The notes below the pieces were generated by a model that worked only from the letters and a program-made list of their open reading frames with translations, was not told the origin of the DNA and did no database searches. Source: Ignavibacteriaceae bacterium (GTDB lineage: Bacteria > Bacteroidota > Ignavibacteria > Ignavibacteriales > Ignavibacteriaceae). Taken from it: a stretch of 20,406 nt of DNA. The position numbers were made by a program, and so were the translations under genes. Location: the NCBI GenBank assembly GCA_013388525.1, contig JACAFA010000137.1:1-20406 (forward strand), read 5' to 3'. This document shows, piece by piece, positions 1 to 7,603 of this stretch. The stretch's first letter is position 1. The number at the start of each line of letters is the position of its first letter.

Positions 1-173
1 TCACCCAGAGCTACATCTATATCATCTGTAGCTGTGAGATCAAGCCCGAAATCAATTATCTGGCTGAATCCAGCATTGTCCTCTACTAGGACAGGAAAAC
101 TTACTGCTGCTTGTCCGAATGCAAGAGTAAAACTTATTATAGTAAATAATACTATTGATAAAATCCTTTTCAT
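1..173 (-). CDS. Secreted protein, N-terminal fragment (runs off the left edge)
   Basis: An open frame starts at the ATG at 173-171 and stays open for 57 codons to the window edge. It begins MKRILSIVLFTIISFTLAFG, a clear signal peptide (basic start, hydrophobic core, small residues before the likely cleavage site), so the product is exported. The mature start reads V-x-D-N-A-G, then F-G-L-D-L-T-A-T-D-D-I-D-x-x-L-G-E. The same element occurs inside the neighbouring gene at 361-3309 (A-T-D-G-I-D-L-L-L-G-E near residue 484), so this looks like another member of the same secreted family, probably T9SS-exported. The C-terminus is outside the window, so the sorting domain cannot be checked. It lies 187 nt downstream of the stop of the gene at 361-3309, with a stable hairpin between them, so it may be transcribed separately. 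Function unknown. Confidence 0.75.
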   Translation of the reverse strand, partial: MKRILSIVLFTIISFTLAFGQAAVSFPVLVEDNAGFSQIIDFGLDLTATDDIDVALG

Positions 174-314
174 ATATGACACCTAATTATTTGAATACCT
201 AAATTTTTTATTAAATCCCCTCAGATCACGGTATTCAATGTTTCATCGAAATCATTGATACATTGATCAAAAAATCAAATTCACAGTGTAACAAAATCTA
301 CTTCTCTTATTATA

Positions 315-345
315 GTAGCCCGTCTTCCTTAGAAGACGGGACTAC
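315..345 (-). terminator. Strong hairpin after the beta-helix gene (terminator or REP-like)
   Basis: GTAG-CCCGTCTTC is followed by a 4-nt loop (CTTA), then GAAGACGGG, one bulged A, and CTAC. This gives a 9-bp stem, a single bulge and 4 more base pairs. It sits 15 nt beyond the stop codon at 361-363, where a transcript end is expected. On the minus strand only A/T-rich sequence follows, not a clean U-run. It could therefore be a poor intrinsic terminator, an mRNA 3'-end stabiliser, or a REP-like palindrome with a GTAG head. Confidence 0.5.
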
Positions 346-360
346 ATAGAGGAGAGATCA

Positions 361-3309
361 TTATTTCATGAGAATCATCTTCTTAGTCGAAACAAAGTTT
401 TCTGTTCTCAGTTCATACAAATACAAACCTGAAGCTAGATTGCTAGCATCCCACTGGTATGAGTAATTTCCAGCCTGAAGCTGAGTGTTTACTAATTCAG
501 CAACTCTCTCACCTAAAGCATTATATATAGATAAAGTTACATTAGAACTTTCAGGTAATGAGAATTTAATTGTTGTAGTTGGATTGAACGGATTAGGATA
601 ATTCTGCTCAAGTGCATAGCTAGCTGGAGTAAAATACCCGGATGTTACGATAAGCTTGGATATTGAATTATTGTAAACAATAACTTCATCGCCACTCTTT
701 AATTCAGTGTTGACTATTTCTCCACTTACATCCTGCAATTTGAGGTTTATACCTTCAACTCTAATTTTTACAGGATATTCTACACCTGTAAATTCAATTG
801 AATTTTGACTTGAAGTTAAATCCTCAACAAATCTCTGGCTTCCAAATCTTACATCAAAAGCACCTGCTGGTGGAAGCGGAGGCAATTCATAATAATCAAG
901 ATCAACTTCACCATTTGCTGAATATAATGTGTATGTATTTCCTGCATTATCAGTTAATATTATCTTTGCCCAATCTTCTTTGACAACATTAACCGCTTTT
1001 GGTGCACCTGTGTAAGGACCTGGGATGATTATTTGACCATTAGATGTAAATTTAGCCCAATATGCTTTACCCGGATCCAAAGTACCAGCTACCTGATAAC
1101 CACCATTATAACCAAAAACTGCACCGGTTAAAATGTTATTAGGAACTGTAGTGATTTCACTTGTAAGAGCTACATATTCCAATCCACTAATTAAGTTCCA
1201 ACTAGCACATACATCAATTGGTTTATTAACAGCATGCCAAAGAGAAGCAGGCCATTCGCCACTAGTGTTGTAAGTTTGAGCAGTTGCGTTTTTCATCCAT
1301 ACACCCTGTCCAACTATCATATCACTAATAGTTTGATAACCAGGAGTTCCGTTACAAGCAGTGTTATATTTAAATACTTGCGATCCAGTTACTCTACCTG
1401 ACCACCAGTTGTCAATGCTCTGTCCGGATGGATGTATACCCATTGCAGAAACTAAGTTCCAACCCTGTAATACTGATACAGCGGTTGTGAAGTCCCAATC
1501 AACTTCAATTGATACCTGAGATAATGCAAGATTAGTAAAAGTGACAGAATTTTGATTTCTCATATTAACATCAGGGAAAACGATTCCGCCAAGATTATCT
1601 TTTAAAGTAAAATTACCACCTGTTAATGCATCAGGATTCCAGGAAAGAACCTGGTTTCCGGTTGCACTTGAACCTAATTGTAGTTTAAGAGTGTAAACTA
1701 ATGGATTTGGTGAAGTTGAGTTGTTATCGCTTCTAAGGTCAAGAATTGATTCATCAGTTGTGCCAATTAAATCCCATCTTATATCAATTTCATCAGCAGG
1801 CGGTGGAGGTGGTGCATCTATTTCACCAAGTAAAAGATCAATACCATCAGTTGCACCCGTTGCTCTACCAAATACGGCAGATCTTTGTCCTACATTATTT
1901 GTCAAAGTAATTGTATTTGCAAAGGTATATTCCAATCCATAAGCTGTAGCCTGTGGATTATAATTAGCCCAACCTGCATCCCATCTACCTTGAGCACCAG
2001 AGCCAAACGCACCTCTATAAGTTACATTGGTAAAGTAAGGATCAATTGCATTTGGATTTGTTGCACTATTCAATAATGGAGAGCCTACATTAGGAGTAAG
2101 ATTCGGATTTACTTCATTAAACTGATCAACCAGATTTAGATCAAGCGGTTGAGCTAAAATCTGATTATTATAAGCAGCTGTATTGAACCATGTATTCCAT
2201 TGTGTTAAAGTCATCGTTCCGCCAACAGGACCACCAGTTGGAGTTCCAGCGAAAGTTAAATGTGACATTGCAAATGAATCTACCGCAGCTCCCATCACTG
2301 TTAATTGATTTTGAACCTGGGAACCGTCTAATGCAATCATACCTTCATCCCATCCAGAGAAAGCTGAATTATAAATGCTCTGTTTTGTTCCGCGTCTCTC
2401 ATGAACACCATAATAAAAGTCGGGATCAAAATTTGTATCAGTCGCAGTTCTTCTTGGACCGATTAAGGTCATATTAGAGAAAATAACTGAAGTTCTTGGA
2501 TTAAGAAAGAAACCAGAAGATCCATTATCAGATTCAAAAGCTTGACTCTTGCTTATGTCTGCTAATCCTCTATCTCTATATCCAACACCAAATTGAACTC
2601 TACCTTTAAAACCATGATCAGTATCAAAATCGTCATCAAGTTGTTTATATGAAATCAAATACTTTGCATTATTTTCACCACCAAACCATTCAAAGCCATC
2701 ATCACCGTTGTAGCTAACCTGTAAGTTATTCATTACTGTTCCTGAGCCCAGACTACCCATTGTAATTCCATTTATTTCATCATCAGTAGTAAATGGAATT
2801 CCTGAAAATTCTACCCGTACATACTGATATATACCAGAACTGAATGAATTATCTGTACCGCCACCATGCTGCCCTAAAACAGGATCGAAACCGCCCTCAA
2901 TAACAGAAGTACCTCTGTTGGTTGTAGCCGGACCTAATATTACCAAACCTCCCCAGTCACCAGCACCTCTTTGACCGGGCGCAAAACAACTGGTCATTAC
3001 AATTGGTTTTTGAGCAGTACCCAGGAAGAATCCCTGTGCACCTCTTGTAATGATTAAGGAAGATTTACTTACTTTATCTCCAAAAATTAATGTTCCAGCC
3101 GGAACTGTAATACTAGCACCGTTTCCTGGAACGGCGTTACCAATATAAACTTTACCGGTAATTTTATAAATCTTGTTTGCATCAAGTACGTAATCGCCAG
3201 TATAAGTACCTGCAGTAATTGTGCTATCTACAAATGCATCGCAAAACTGTGCATTTAAGTTAAATGAAATCGCGAAAATCATTGAGATAGCGAAAAGAAA
3301 CTTTTTCAT
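361..3309 (-). CDS. Secreted beta-helix-like T9SS protein, module B partner
   Basis: 982 residues. The ATG at 3309 follows GGAG with 7-nt spacing. A signal peptide (MKKFLFAISMIFAISFNLNA) precedes Q21. Residues about 30-450 match the protein at 8490-10121 segment by segment: W-G-G-L-V-I-L-G, D-E-I-N-G-I-T-M-G, then the acidic elements G-D-D-G-F-E-W-F-G-G (about 200-211) and D-D-D-F-D-T-D-H-G-F-K-G (about 224-236), which suggests a parallel beta-helix. An A-T-D-G-I-D-x-x-L-G-E/poly-Pro linker follows at about 483-505, then two 'WNL(V/I)S...Y..GYQ' stalk repeats (about 620-770) and a second E-L-P-P-L-P-P linker near 806. Residues about 897-982 are the type A sorting domain, ending K-K-M-I-L-M-K, so T9SS export to the cell surface is expected. 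It follows the paralogous TonB receptor (3492-6242) by 182 nt. Ligand unknown; no catalytic motif recognised. Confidence 0.85.
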   Translation of the reverse strand: MKKFLFAISMIFAISFNLNAQFCDAFVDSTITAGTYTGDYVLDANKIYKITGKVYIGNAVPGNGASITVPAGTLIFGDKVSKSSLIITRGAQGFFLGTAQKPIVMTSCFAPGQRGAGDWGGLVILGPATTNRGTSVIEGGFDPVLGQHGGGTDNSFSSGIYQYVRVEFSGIPFTTDDEINGITMGSLGSGTVMNNLQVSYNGDDGFEWFGGENNAKYLISYKQLDDDFDTDHGFKGRVQFGVGYRDRGLADISKSQAFESDNGSSGFFLNPRTSVIFSNMTLIGPRRTATDTNFDPDFYYGVHERRGTKQSIYNSAFSGWDEGMIALDGSQVQNQLTVMGAAVDSFAMSHLTFAGTPTGGPVGGTMTLTQWNTWFNTAAYNNQILAQPLDLNLVDQFNEVNPNLTPNVGSPLLNSATNPNAIDPYFTNVTYRGAFGSGAQGRWDAGWANYNPQATAYGLEYTFANTITLTNNVGQRSAVFGRATGATDGIDLLLGEIDAPPPPPADEIDIRWDLIGTTDESILDLRSDNNSTSPNPLVYTLKLQLGSSATGNQVLSWNPDALTGGNFTLKDNLGGIVFPDVNMRNQNSVTFTNLALSQVSIEVDWDFTTAVSVLQGWNLVSAMGIHPSGQSIDNWWSGRVTGSQVFKYNTACNGTPGYQTISDMIVGQGVWMKNATAQTYNTSGEWPASLWHAVNKPIDVCASWNLISGLEYVALTSEITTVPNNILTGAVFGYNGGYQVAGTLDPGKAYWAKFTSNGQIIIPGPYTGAPKAVNVVKEDWAKIILTDNAGNTYTLYSANGEVDLDYYELPPLPPAGAFDVRFGSQRFVEDLTSSQNSIEFTGVEYPVKIRVEGINLKLQDVSGEIVNTELKSGDEVIVYNNSISKLIVTSGYFTPASYALEQNYPNPFNPTTTIKFSLPESSNVTLSIYNALGERVAELVNTQLQAGNYSYQWDASNLASGLYLYELRTENFVSTKKMILMK

Positions 3310-3435
3310 TTATTTCTCCATATTTCTTTTATTAAAAAAAGTTGTGTTTGAATCCCCTGGTTATTGAAAATATTAGTGCTTCATTTATCCTCCATAATTA
3401 TTTTAAGATTGTCGAATTAAAATTAAATATCCTAT

Positions 3436-3474
3436 GTTAGCAGAGTTTTAAAGTCCGGTTAATTAATAATTAAC
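3436..3474 (-). promoter_or_regulatory. Weak 11-bp repeat array and 17-bp palindrome before the beta-helix gene
   Basis: On the plus strand the hexamers GTTAGC (3436), TTTAAA (3447), GTTAAT (3458) and ATTAAC (3469) start exactly 11 bp apart, the register seen in the stronger arrays at 6297-6423 and 13174-13217. The last two units form a perfect palindrome, GTTAATTA-A-TAATTAAC (3458-3474). The site lies 127 nt or more upstream of the start at 3309, just after the receptor stop. Degenerate matches are easy to find in sequence this AT-rich, so support is modest. Confidence 0.35.
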
Positions 3475-3491
3475 AAATTGTAATCCGTTTA

Positions 3492-6242
3492 TTAAAGTTT
3501 ATAAGTAAGTGAGATCGAATATTTTGGACTGGTGGAAAATCCACGAACTATTTTATCAATTTCATATACTTTAATACTTTCTGCATTAATATTTTTGGCA
3601 GTGAATCGTAATTCAAAGTGGTTGCCTATTTCCTGATTGGCAACAAAATCAACCGTTGATCTCGCTTCTTCAATATGATCTCCTTCGAAAGCTGTCCCTA
3701 CTTCAACTAATCTATCGCCGTATTTATAGTAAAGAAGAGTTAAACTTGAGCCCCATTGAATATTCGTATAGTTCAAAGATAAGTTAAAAATATAAGGAGA
3801 TTGACCTTGCATCGGTCTTGTTTCTCTTGTAAGTGTAGTTGAGGTTTCTTCTATTTCTGATTCTATCCGTGTATAATTCCCCGTAAAAGTAAAATCAGAT
3901 AATAAATCAGTTAGATACCGGAGTGACGAGCGCAGTTCGATTTCAAAACCATAATTTTTAGCGAACGATGCATTAGCGAAAGTTTGATCCGGGTTATTTG
4001 TTGTTATAACAACTACTTTTTCTATCGGATTCTTAAATTCTTTATAAAAAACACTTCCTGAAATAAGTTCACCAATATTCGGAAATATTTCATAACGTAT
4101 ATCGTAATTAGTAATATCTGCCTGAATTAAATCAGGATTTCCAAATACTATTACCTGTGTTTGAAAATCGTAATAAGAGAATGGTGCTATTTCACGGAAT
4201 TGTGGTCTGTTAACTGTATTACTATATGATAACCGCAGATTCTGATTGCCTGTTATTCGATAAATTAAACTGGCAGAAGGAAGAAGATCGTTTTCATGTC
4301 TGTTAATTATTACATCCTGAGTATTTTCAAGATTTCTGGTTTTAAGTTCGAGATTGTAATTTTCTAATCTGACTCCTCCAACAAAACTGAAGTTTTGATT
4401 TAATAGTTGAAATGGTAACTCAAACATTCCATAAAGACCAACATTTTCATCACCGGAATTATAATCACTGGTTCCATCGTTATATTCACCAATAGAAAAA
4501 GCACTTCGTCTGAAATTACCGGGAGCAAAAACTGAATCTATACCATAATAATAAAATCGGTTAGCTGTTGTTTGCTGACTAATTATACTTATAACTCTTG
4601 AATTAAAGCTTCTTGATCTTTTATCATATAAGCCGCCGAACTTAAATTTAACTAACTCAAAATCCCAGTTAAAATCTAATTTGGTACCCCGGCTTTTTTC
4701 ACTTAAGTCAGAGTAATACCTGCCTCCTTCTCTTAAGTTTGGTAACAAACTGAGAAGAACGCGGAGCGGTTCTTCCGGGTTTTGTAAATCTCTGCCATAA
4801 GTATACCTCCTGTAATCTGGCTCATCCCTGAATGATTCAGAATAAAAGACAGAGTAATCAGTCTTTAAATTTGATAGTGCGGGAAAATAACTTTGACCTG
4901 AAATTTGTCCGGAGTAAAGTTCTCTTGAGACAAACCTTAAAGCTGTTGATTGTTGATAGTTATTCCGGTCATACTGATTACCAAATAATTGAATTACTTC
5001 ATCATCGGAATTTACTGTATAAGTATTTTTAAAGCCTAATTTATGTAAATCAGAAATCTTATATGATAAATTGAAAAGTAATCCCCAGTTAACATTTCTG
5101 TTATAATTTTTTCCGCTGTATTCATACAAATAATCTGTGCCATCAACAGGTTGATTTGTTTCAATATTCGATGATGACTGCTCAGTTTTATAGTTTGCTG
5201 AAAAAATTAAACCAAAACTTTGATCGAATAAAGAAAAATTATCACCGTAAGCTAAAGCAAAAGCCTGGTTGAGAGGAGATTTGCTATTAATGGTTTTCCA
5301 TTTATTAGTGAATAATTTTGCGAGGTTATAAGTTGAATCATCACTTGGAGTTAGTCCCTGCATAGTTTCCGGAAAATTTTCCGGCAGATCTCTGGTACCA
5401 TCATCAATCCCCAAAAAATCTGTGCTTCCACCTTCATAACCACTGTAACTTTTAGTTGTGCTTCCCGGAATGAAAGAAGTTCCGTATGAAAAACGGAAAA
5501 GTGTGCTAGATGGAAAATCAATAGTGTTTATTTTGACTACTCCACCAGCAAAATCTCCTGGATTGTCTGCTGAATAAGATTTCTCTACTATTGTATTTTC
5601 AACCAGGTAAGACGGAATAAGATCAAATGCAAAATCTTTTTTATCGGGTTCACTGCTTGCGAGCGGTGCATTATTTAATTGCGCACTGCTGTATCTTTCG
5701 CTAACACCACGAACATATATAAATTTTCCCTGCATTAATGTAATGCTCGGAACTCTTTGTAAAAACTCTGCGCTTGTAAAATCAGGAGATTTTTTTATTT
5801 GTTCACGGCTGATGGCATCACTAATTGTAAGTGACTTTTTTCTTTGATTAAGTAATGCAGATTCATATTCCAGTGAAGCCTCACCAACTACAACTATTGA
5901 ATCAACTGAAATTGTTTCCGGCTGAAGTGCAACATTTAATGTTGTTGTTTCATTCCCTTTGACACTTACATCAGTAATTTGTGTTTTTGAATAAGATATA
6001 TATGATACGATGAGATTATACTTTCCTTCACGGACATTGTTTATAATAAATTTACCATCTATATCGGTAGCTGCACCTTGAGTTGTGCCTTCGATGAGTA
6101 TATTCGCTCCGATAATAACTTCTCCTGATACACCATCAACAACTTTTCCTGCAATTTTCCCGGTTGATTGACCGAACATAACAGGAGAAATTAGAAGGAT
6201 GACACACAGTGCTACGAGATTAAATAATTTAGCAGATAACAT
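3492..6242 (-). CDS. TonB-dependent outer-membrane receptor, module B
   Basis: 916 residues, starting at the ATG at 6242. A signal peptide (MLSAKLFNLVALCVILLI, cleavage near F-G-Q25) leads into a carboxypeptidase-regulatory-like beta-sandwich at about 28-112 (G-K-V-V-D, G-A-N-I-L-I-E-G-T-T, A-A-T-D-I-D-G-K-F). The TonB plug follows at about 130-245, with V-R-G-V-S-E-R-Y-S-S-A-Q-L-N-N and P-G-D-F-A-G-G-V-V. The rest is a large aromatic-rich beta-barrel with G-G-V-R-L-E, R-P-Q-F-R-E-I-A-P-F-S and G-Q-S-P-Y, ending in strand-like Y-S-I-S-L-T-Y-K-L. It imports a ligand across the outer membrane using TonB energy; the substrate cannot be read from sequence. It is a clear paralogue of the receptor at 10164-13055 and is likewise followed by a beta-helix T9SS protein. 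No SusD-like gene is adjacent. The Pho-box-like array at 6297-6423 lies directly upstream. Confidence 0.92.
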   Translation of the reverse strand: MLSAKLFNLVALCVILLISPVMFGQSTGKIAGKVVDGVSGEVIIGANILIEGTTQGAATDIDGKFIINNVREGKYNLIVSYISYSKTQITDVSVKGNETTTLNVALQPETISVDSIVVVGEASLEYESALLNQRKKSLTISDAISREQIKKSPDFTSAEFLQRVPSITLMQGKFIYVRGVSERYSSAQLNNAPLASSEPDKKDFAFDLIPSYLVENTIVEKSYSADNPGDFAGGVVKINTIDFPSSTLFRFSYGTSFIPGSTTKSYSGYEGGSTDFLGIDDGTRDLPENFPETMQGLTPSDDSTYNLAKLFTNKWKTINSKSPLNQAFALAYGDNFSLFDQSFGLIFSANYKTEQSSSNIETNQPVDGTDYLYEYSGKNYNRNVNWGLLFNLSYKISDLHKLGFKNTYTVNSDDEVIQLFGNQYDRNNYQQSTALRFVSRELYSGQISGQSYFPALSNLKTDYSVFYSESFRDEPDYRRYTYGRDLQNPEEPLRVLLSLLPNLREGGRYYSDLSEKSRGTKLDFNWDFELVKFKFGGLYDKRSRSFNSRVISIISQQTTANRFYYYGIDSVFAPGNFRRSAFSIGEYNDGTSDYNSGDENVGLYGMFELPFQLLNQNFSFVGGVRLENYNLELKTRNLENTQDVIINRHENDLLPSASLIYRITGNQNLRLSYSNTVNRPQFREIAPFSYYDFQTQVIVFGNPDLIQADITNYDIRYEIFPNIGELISGSVFYKEFKNPIEKVVVITTNNPDQTFANASFAKNYGFEIELRSSLRYLTDLLSDFTFTGNYTRIESEIEETSTTLTRETRPMQGQSPYIFNLSLNYTNIQWGSSLTLLYYKYGDRLVEVGTAFEGDHIEEARSTVDFVANQEIGNHFELRFTAKNINAESIKVYEIDKIVRGFSTSPKYSISLTYKL

Positions 6243-6296
6243 CTATATGCTCTCACAGATTGTTTATAAGAAAGTGTTGAAACTTAGTTAACTGAT

Positions 6297-6423
6297 GTTA
6301 AGCAGATATTAGGTTAGTTTTAGCAATAGGTTATTTAAACATTACTGAAGAGTAAAATAATTGTTAATGCAGTGTTAAGTAATTTTTAATACAATATTAT
6401 TAAATAGTTAATAAATTGTTAAG
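6297..6423 (-). promoter_or_regulatory. Extended 11-bp-phased Pho-box-like array upstream of receptor B
   Basis: On the plus strand, hexamers at 11-bp steps are GTTAAG (6297), ATTAGG (6308), TTTAGC (6319), GTTATT (6330), ATTACT (6341), GTAAAA (6352), GTTAAT (6363), GTTAAG (6374), TTTAAT (6385), ATTATT (6396), GTTAAT (6407) and GTTAAG (6418). TTA falls in the same place in 11 of the 12 steps, and the pairs at 6363/6374 and 6407/6418 are close to the CTTAAC unit seen at 13174-13217. Direct repeats at 11 bp are the known layout of PhoB/OmpR-family operators. The array ends 55 nt upstream of the receptor start. The middle units are degenerate, so true sites may be limited to the two strong pairs. 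Confidence 0.65.
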
Positions 6424-6610
6424 AATTAAAATTCTCACCAATTTATAAATTAAGTTAAATCATTATTTTTCAATTTATTATGGGCTGAATAAACAATTTA
6501 GGAGCTTTAATTTGTTAATCATTCATTGATTCAGTGTATTTGAATTTTATGATTTAAAAATTATTTTAACATAGCCTTATAAGTTATTGTTTTATAACTT
6601 ACATTGCTTT

Positions 6611-6651
6611 AACCCGGCAGAATGACTCACTGTCGGGTTTCTTTATTTTTT
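6611..6651 (+). terminator. Plus-strand intrinsic terminator without an obvious gene
   Basis: AACCCGGCAG (6611-6620), a 9-nt loop and CTGTCGGGTT (6630-6639) form a 10-bp stem with one G-U pair. A T-rich tail (TCTTTATTTTTT) follows on the plus strand. On the minus strand the same stem is followed by AAAGCAATG, so it would be a poor terminator for the minus-strand gene ending at 6691. No plus-strand coding gene lies upstream of it in this window. Confidence 0.65.
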
Positions 6652-6690
6652 AAAAACAAGAATTGTAAGCGAATAGAACTATTACGGTAA

Positions 6691-7478
6691 TTAAACTAGC
6701 TTAATTTTTTTTGACTTATTTTTCATCCAGTCATAGTGAAGCAAGCCAACTTTTGTATCTCTGTTACTTTCTTTGAGTAATTGTCTTGGATGGAATAAGG
6801 GAATAAGTTTTATTTTGAGAGAATCAATTTGAACTTCAGTTATAGTTCCATAGTCTTTTGTATTTAGTAAATTTCCTAAATCACGATTAAACTCCTTAAA
6901 GAACCACATCAATGGCTGTTGACCCAGAGATATAATGACTTCGGCTCTTGACTGAAAAATTTCCTCAATTATTTCGCGATACCTTTTTTTGCTGAAGAAA
7001 TTCCATCTTTCTTTTTTAGTTGGTATGTCAGCTTCGGGAAGGTTAAATAATTTATGCAGTTCATTATACTTTTTTATTGCCTTTCGTTCATTCTTATTTA
7101 TTACAACATGAGGAATCAAATTACAAATCCAGACATCATCACGCTCTAATTTTAGTTGATGCAAATAATATTTATCAAGCACACGACCAAGAATACCATT
7201 TATGGATTTGTCCCCAGGTATTAGTTTGCCAGTATTTTTTGGTAGTTGAATATTCGCAATGATTTTTTTTGTTTCTTCCGGATTTCCTCTCCAGAAAATT
7301 TCTGGTTCATTATCGACGGGCAGATATCTGATTGTGGATTTTAAATTGATTGGTTTAAATTGTGCAAATACAGCTGAACCATATACACCAAGAATAAAAA
7401 CTGGTTTAGGTGAATTGTTAGATTGCTTTACTTTTTTTACAGGATTTCCAAAAGGAAAAGTTCCTATTTTTGCATCAT
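6691..7478 (-). CDS. Uracil-DNA glycosylase-like protein with frameshifted 5' end
   Basis: The intact frame covers 6691 to about 7485 but has no ATG, GTG or TTG before the GTG at 7182. That GTG would remove a conserved-looking region: G-T-F-P-F-G-N-P-V, then V-F-I-L-G-V-Y-G-S-A, then E-I-F-W-R-G. Two ATGs at 7478 and 7475 are in another frame and meet TAG after four codons. One extra A in the A-tract at 7467-7471 would join them (M-M-Q-K-I-G-T-F-P-F-G), giving about 262 residues. The order of an N-terminal 'LGVYGSA' loop, central 'DVWICNLIPH' and 'ISLGQQP', and C-terminal 'LFHPRQ' recalls the uracil-DNA glycosylase superfamily (water-activating loop plus an H-P loop), so a role in DNA repair is inferred. 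The gene lies downstream of the response regulator. The break could be a sequencing error, a recent inactivation, or recoding. Confidence 0.6.
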
Positions 7479-7603
7479 TTTTTTTAAACTATTTCCCCGC
7501 AATTATTTCAATTTAAATCTTGATTTTATGTCGTAAGGTAATCCAATCAATAAATCATAACTTATTGGCTATCAGTAAATCAACCTAATTAAGAATACAT
7601 TGT

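Larger units (their letters stand above)
6243..6690. other. 448-nt intergenic region upstream of receptor B
   Basis: No plausible protein-coding frame is seen on either strand; the plus-strand ATGs near 6480 and 6549 meet a stop within three codons. The stretch holds the phased array at 6297-6423, a hairpin at 6580-6601 (TAAGTTAT, 6-nt loop, ATAACTTA), and a plus-strand intrinsic terminator at 6611-6651. The rest is very AT-rich with no recognisable signal. Confidence 0.6.

Noticed and set aside
7259..7516. Plus-strand 85-codon frame opposite the glycosylase-like gene
   Set aside because: The minus strand here encodes the missing N-terminal part of the glycosylase-like protein with recognisable motifs, so the plus frame is a shadow.
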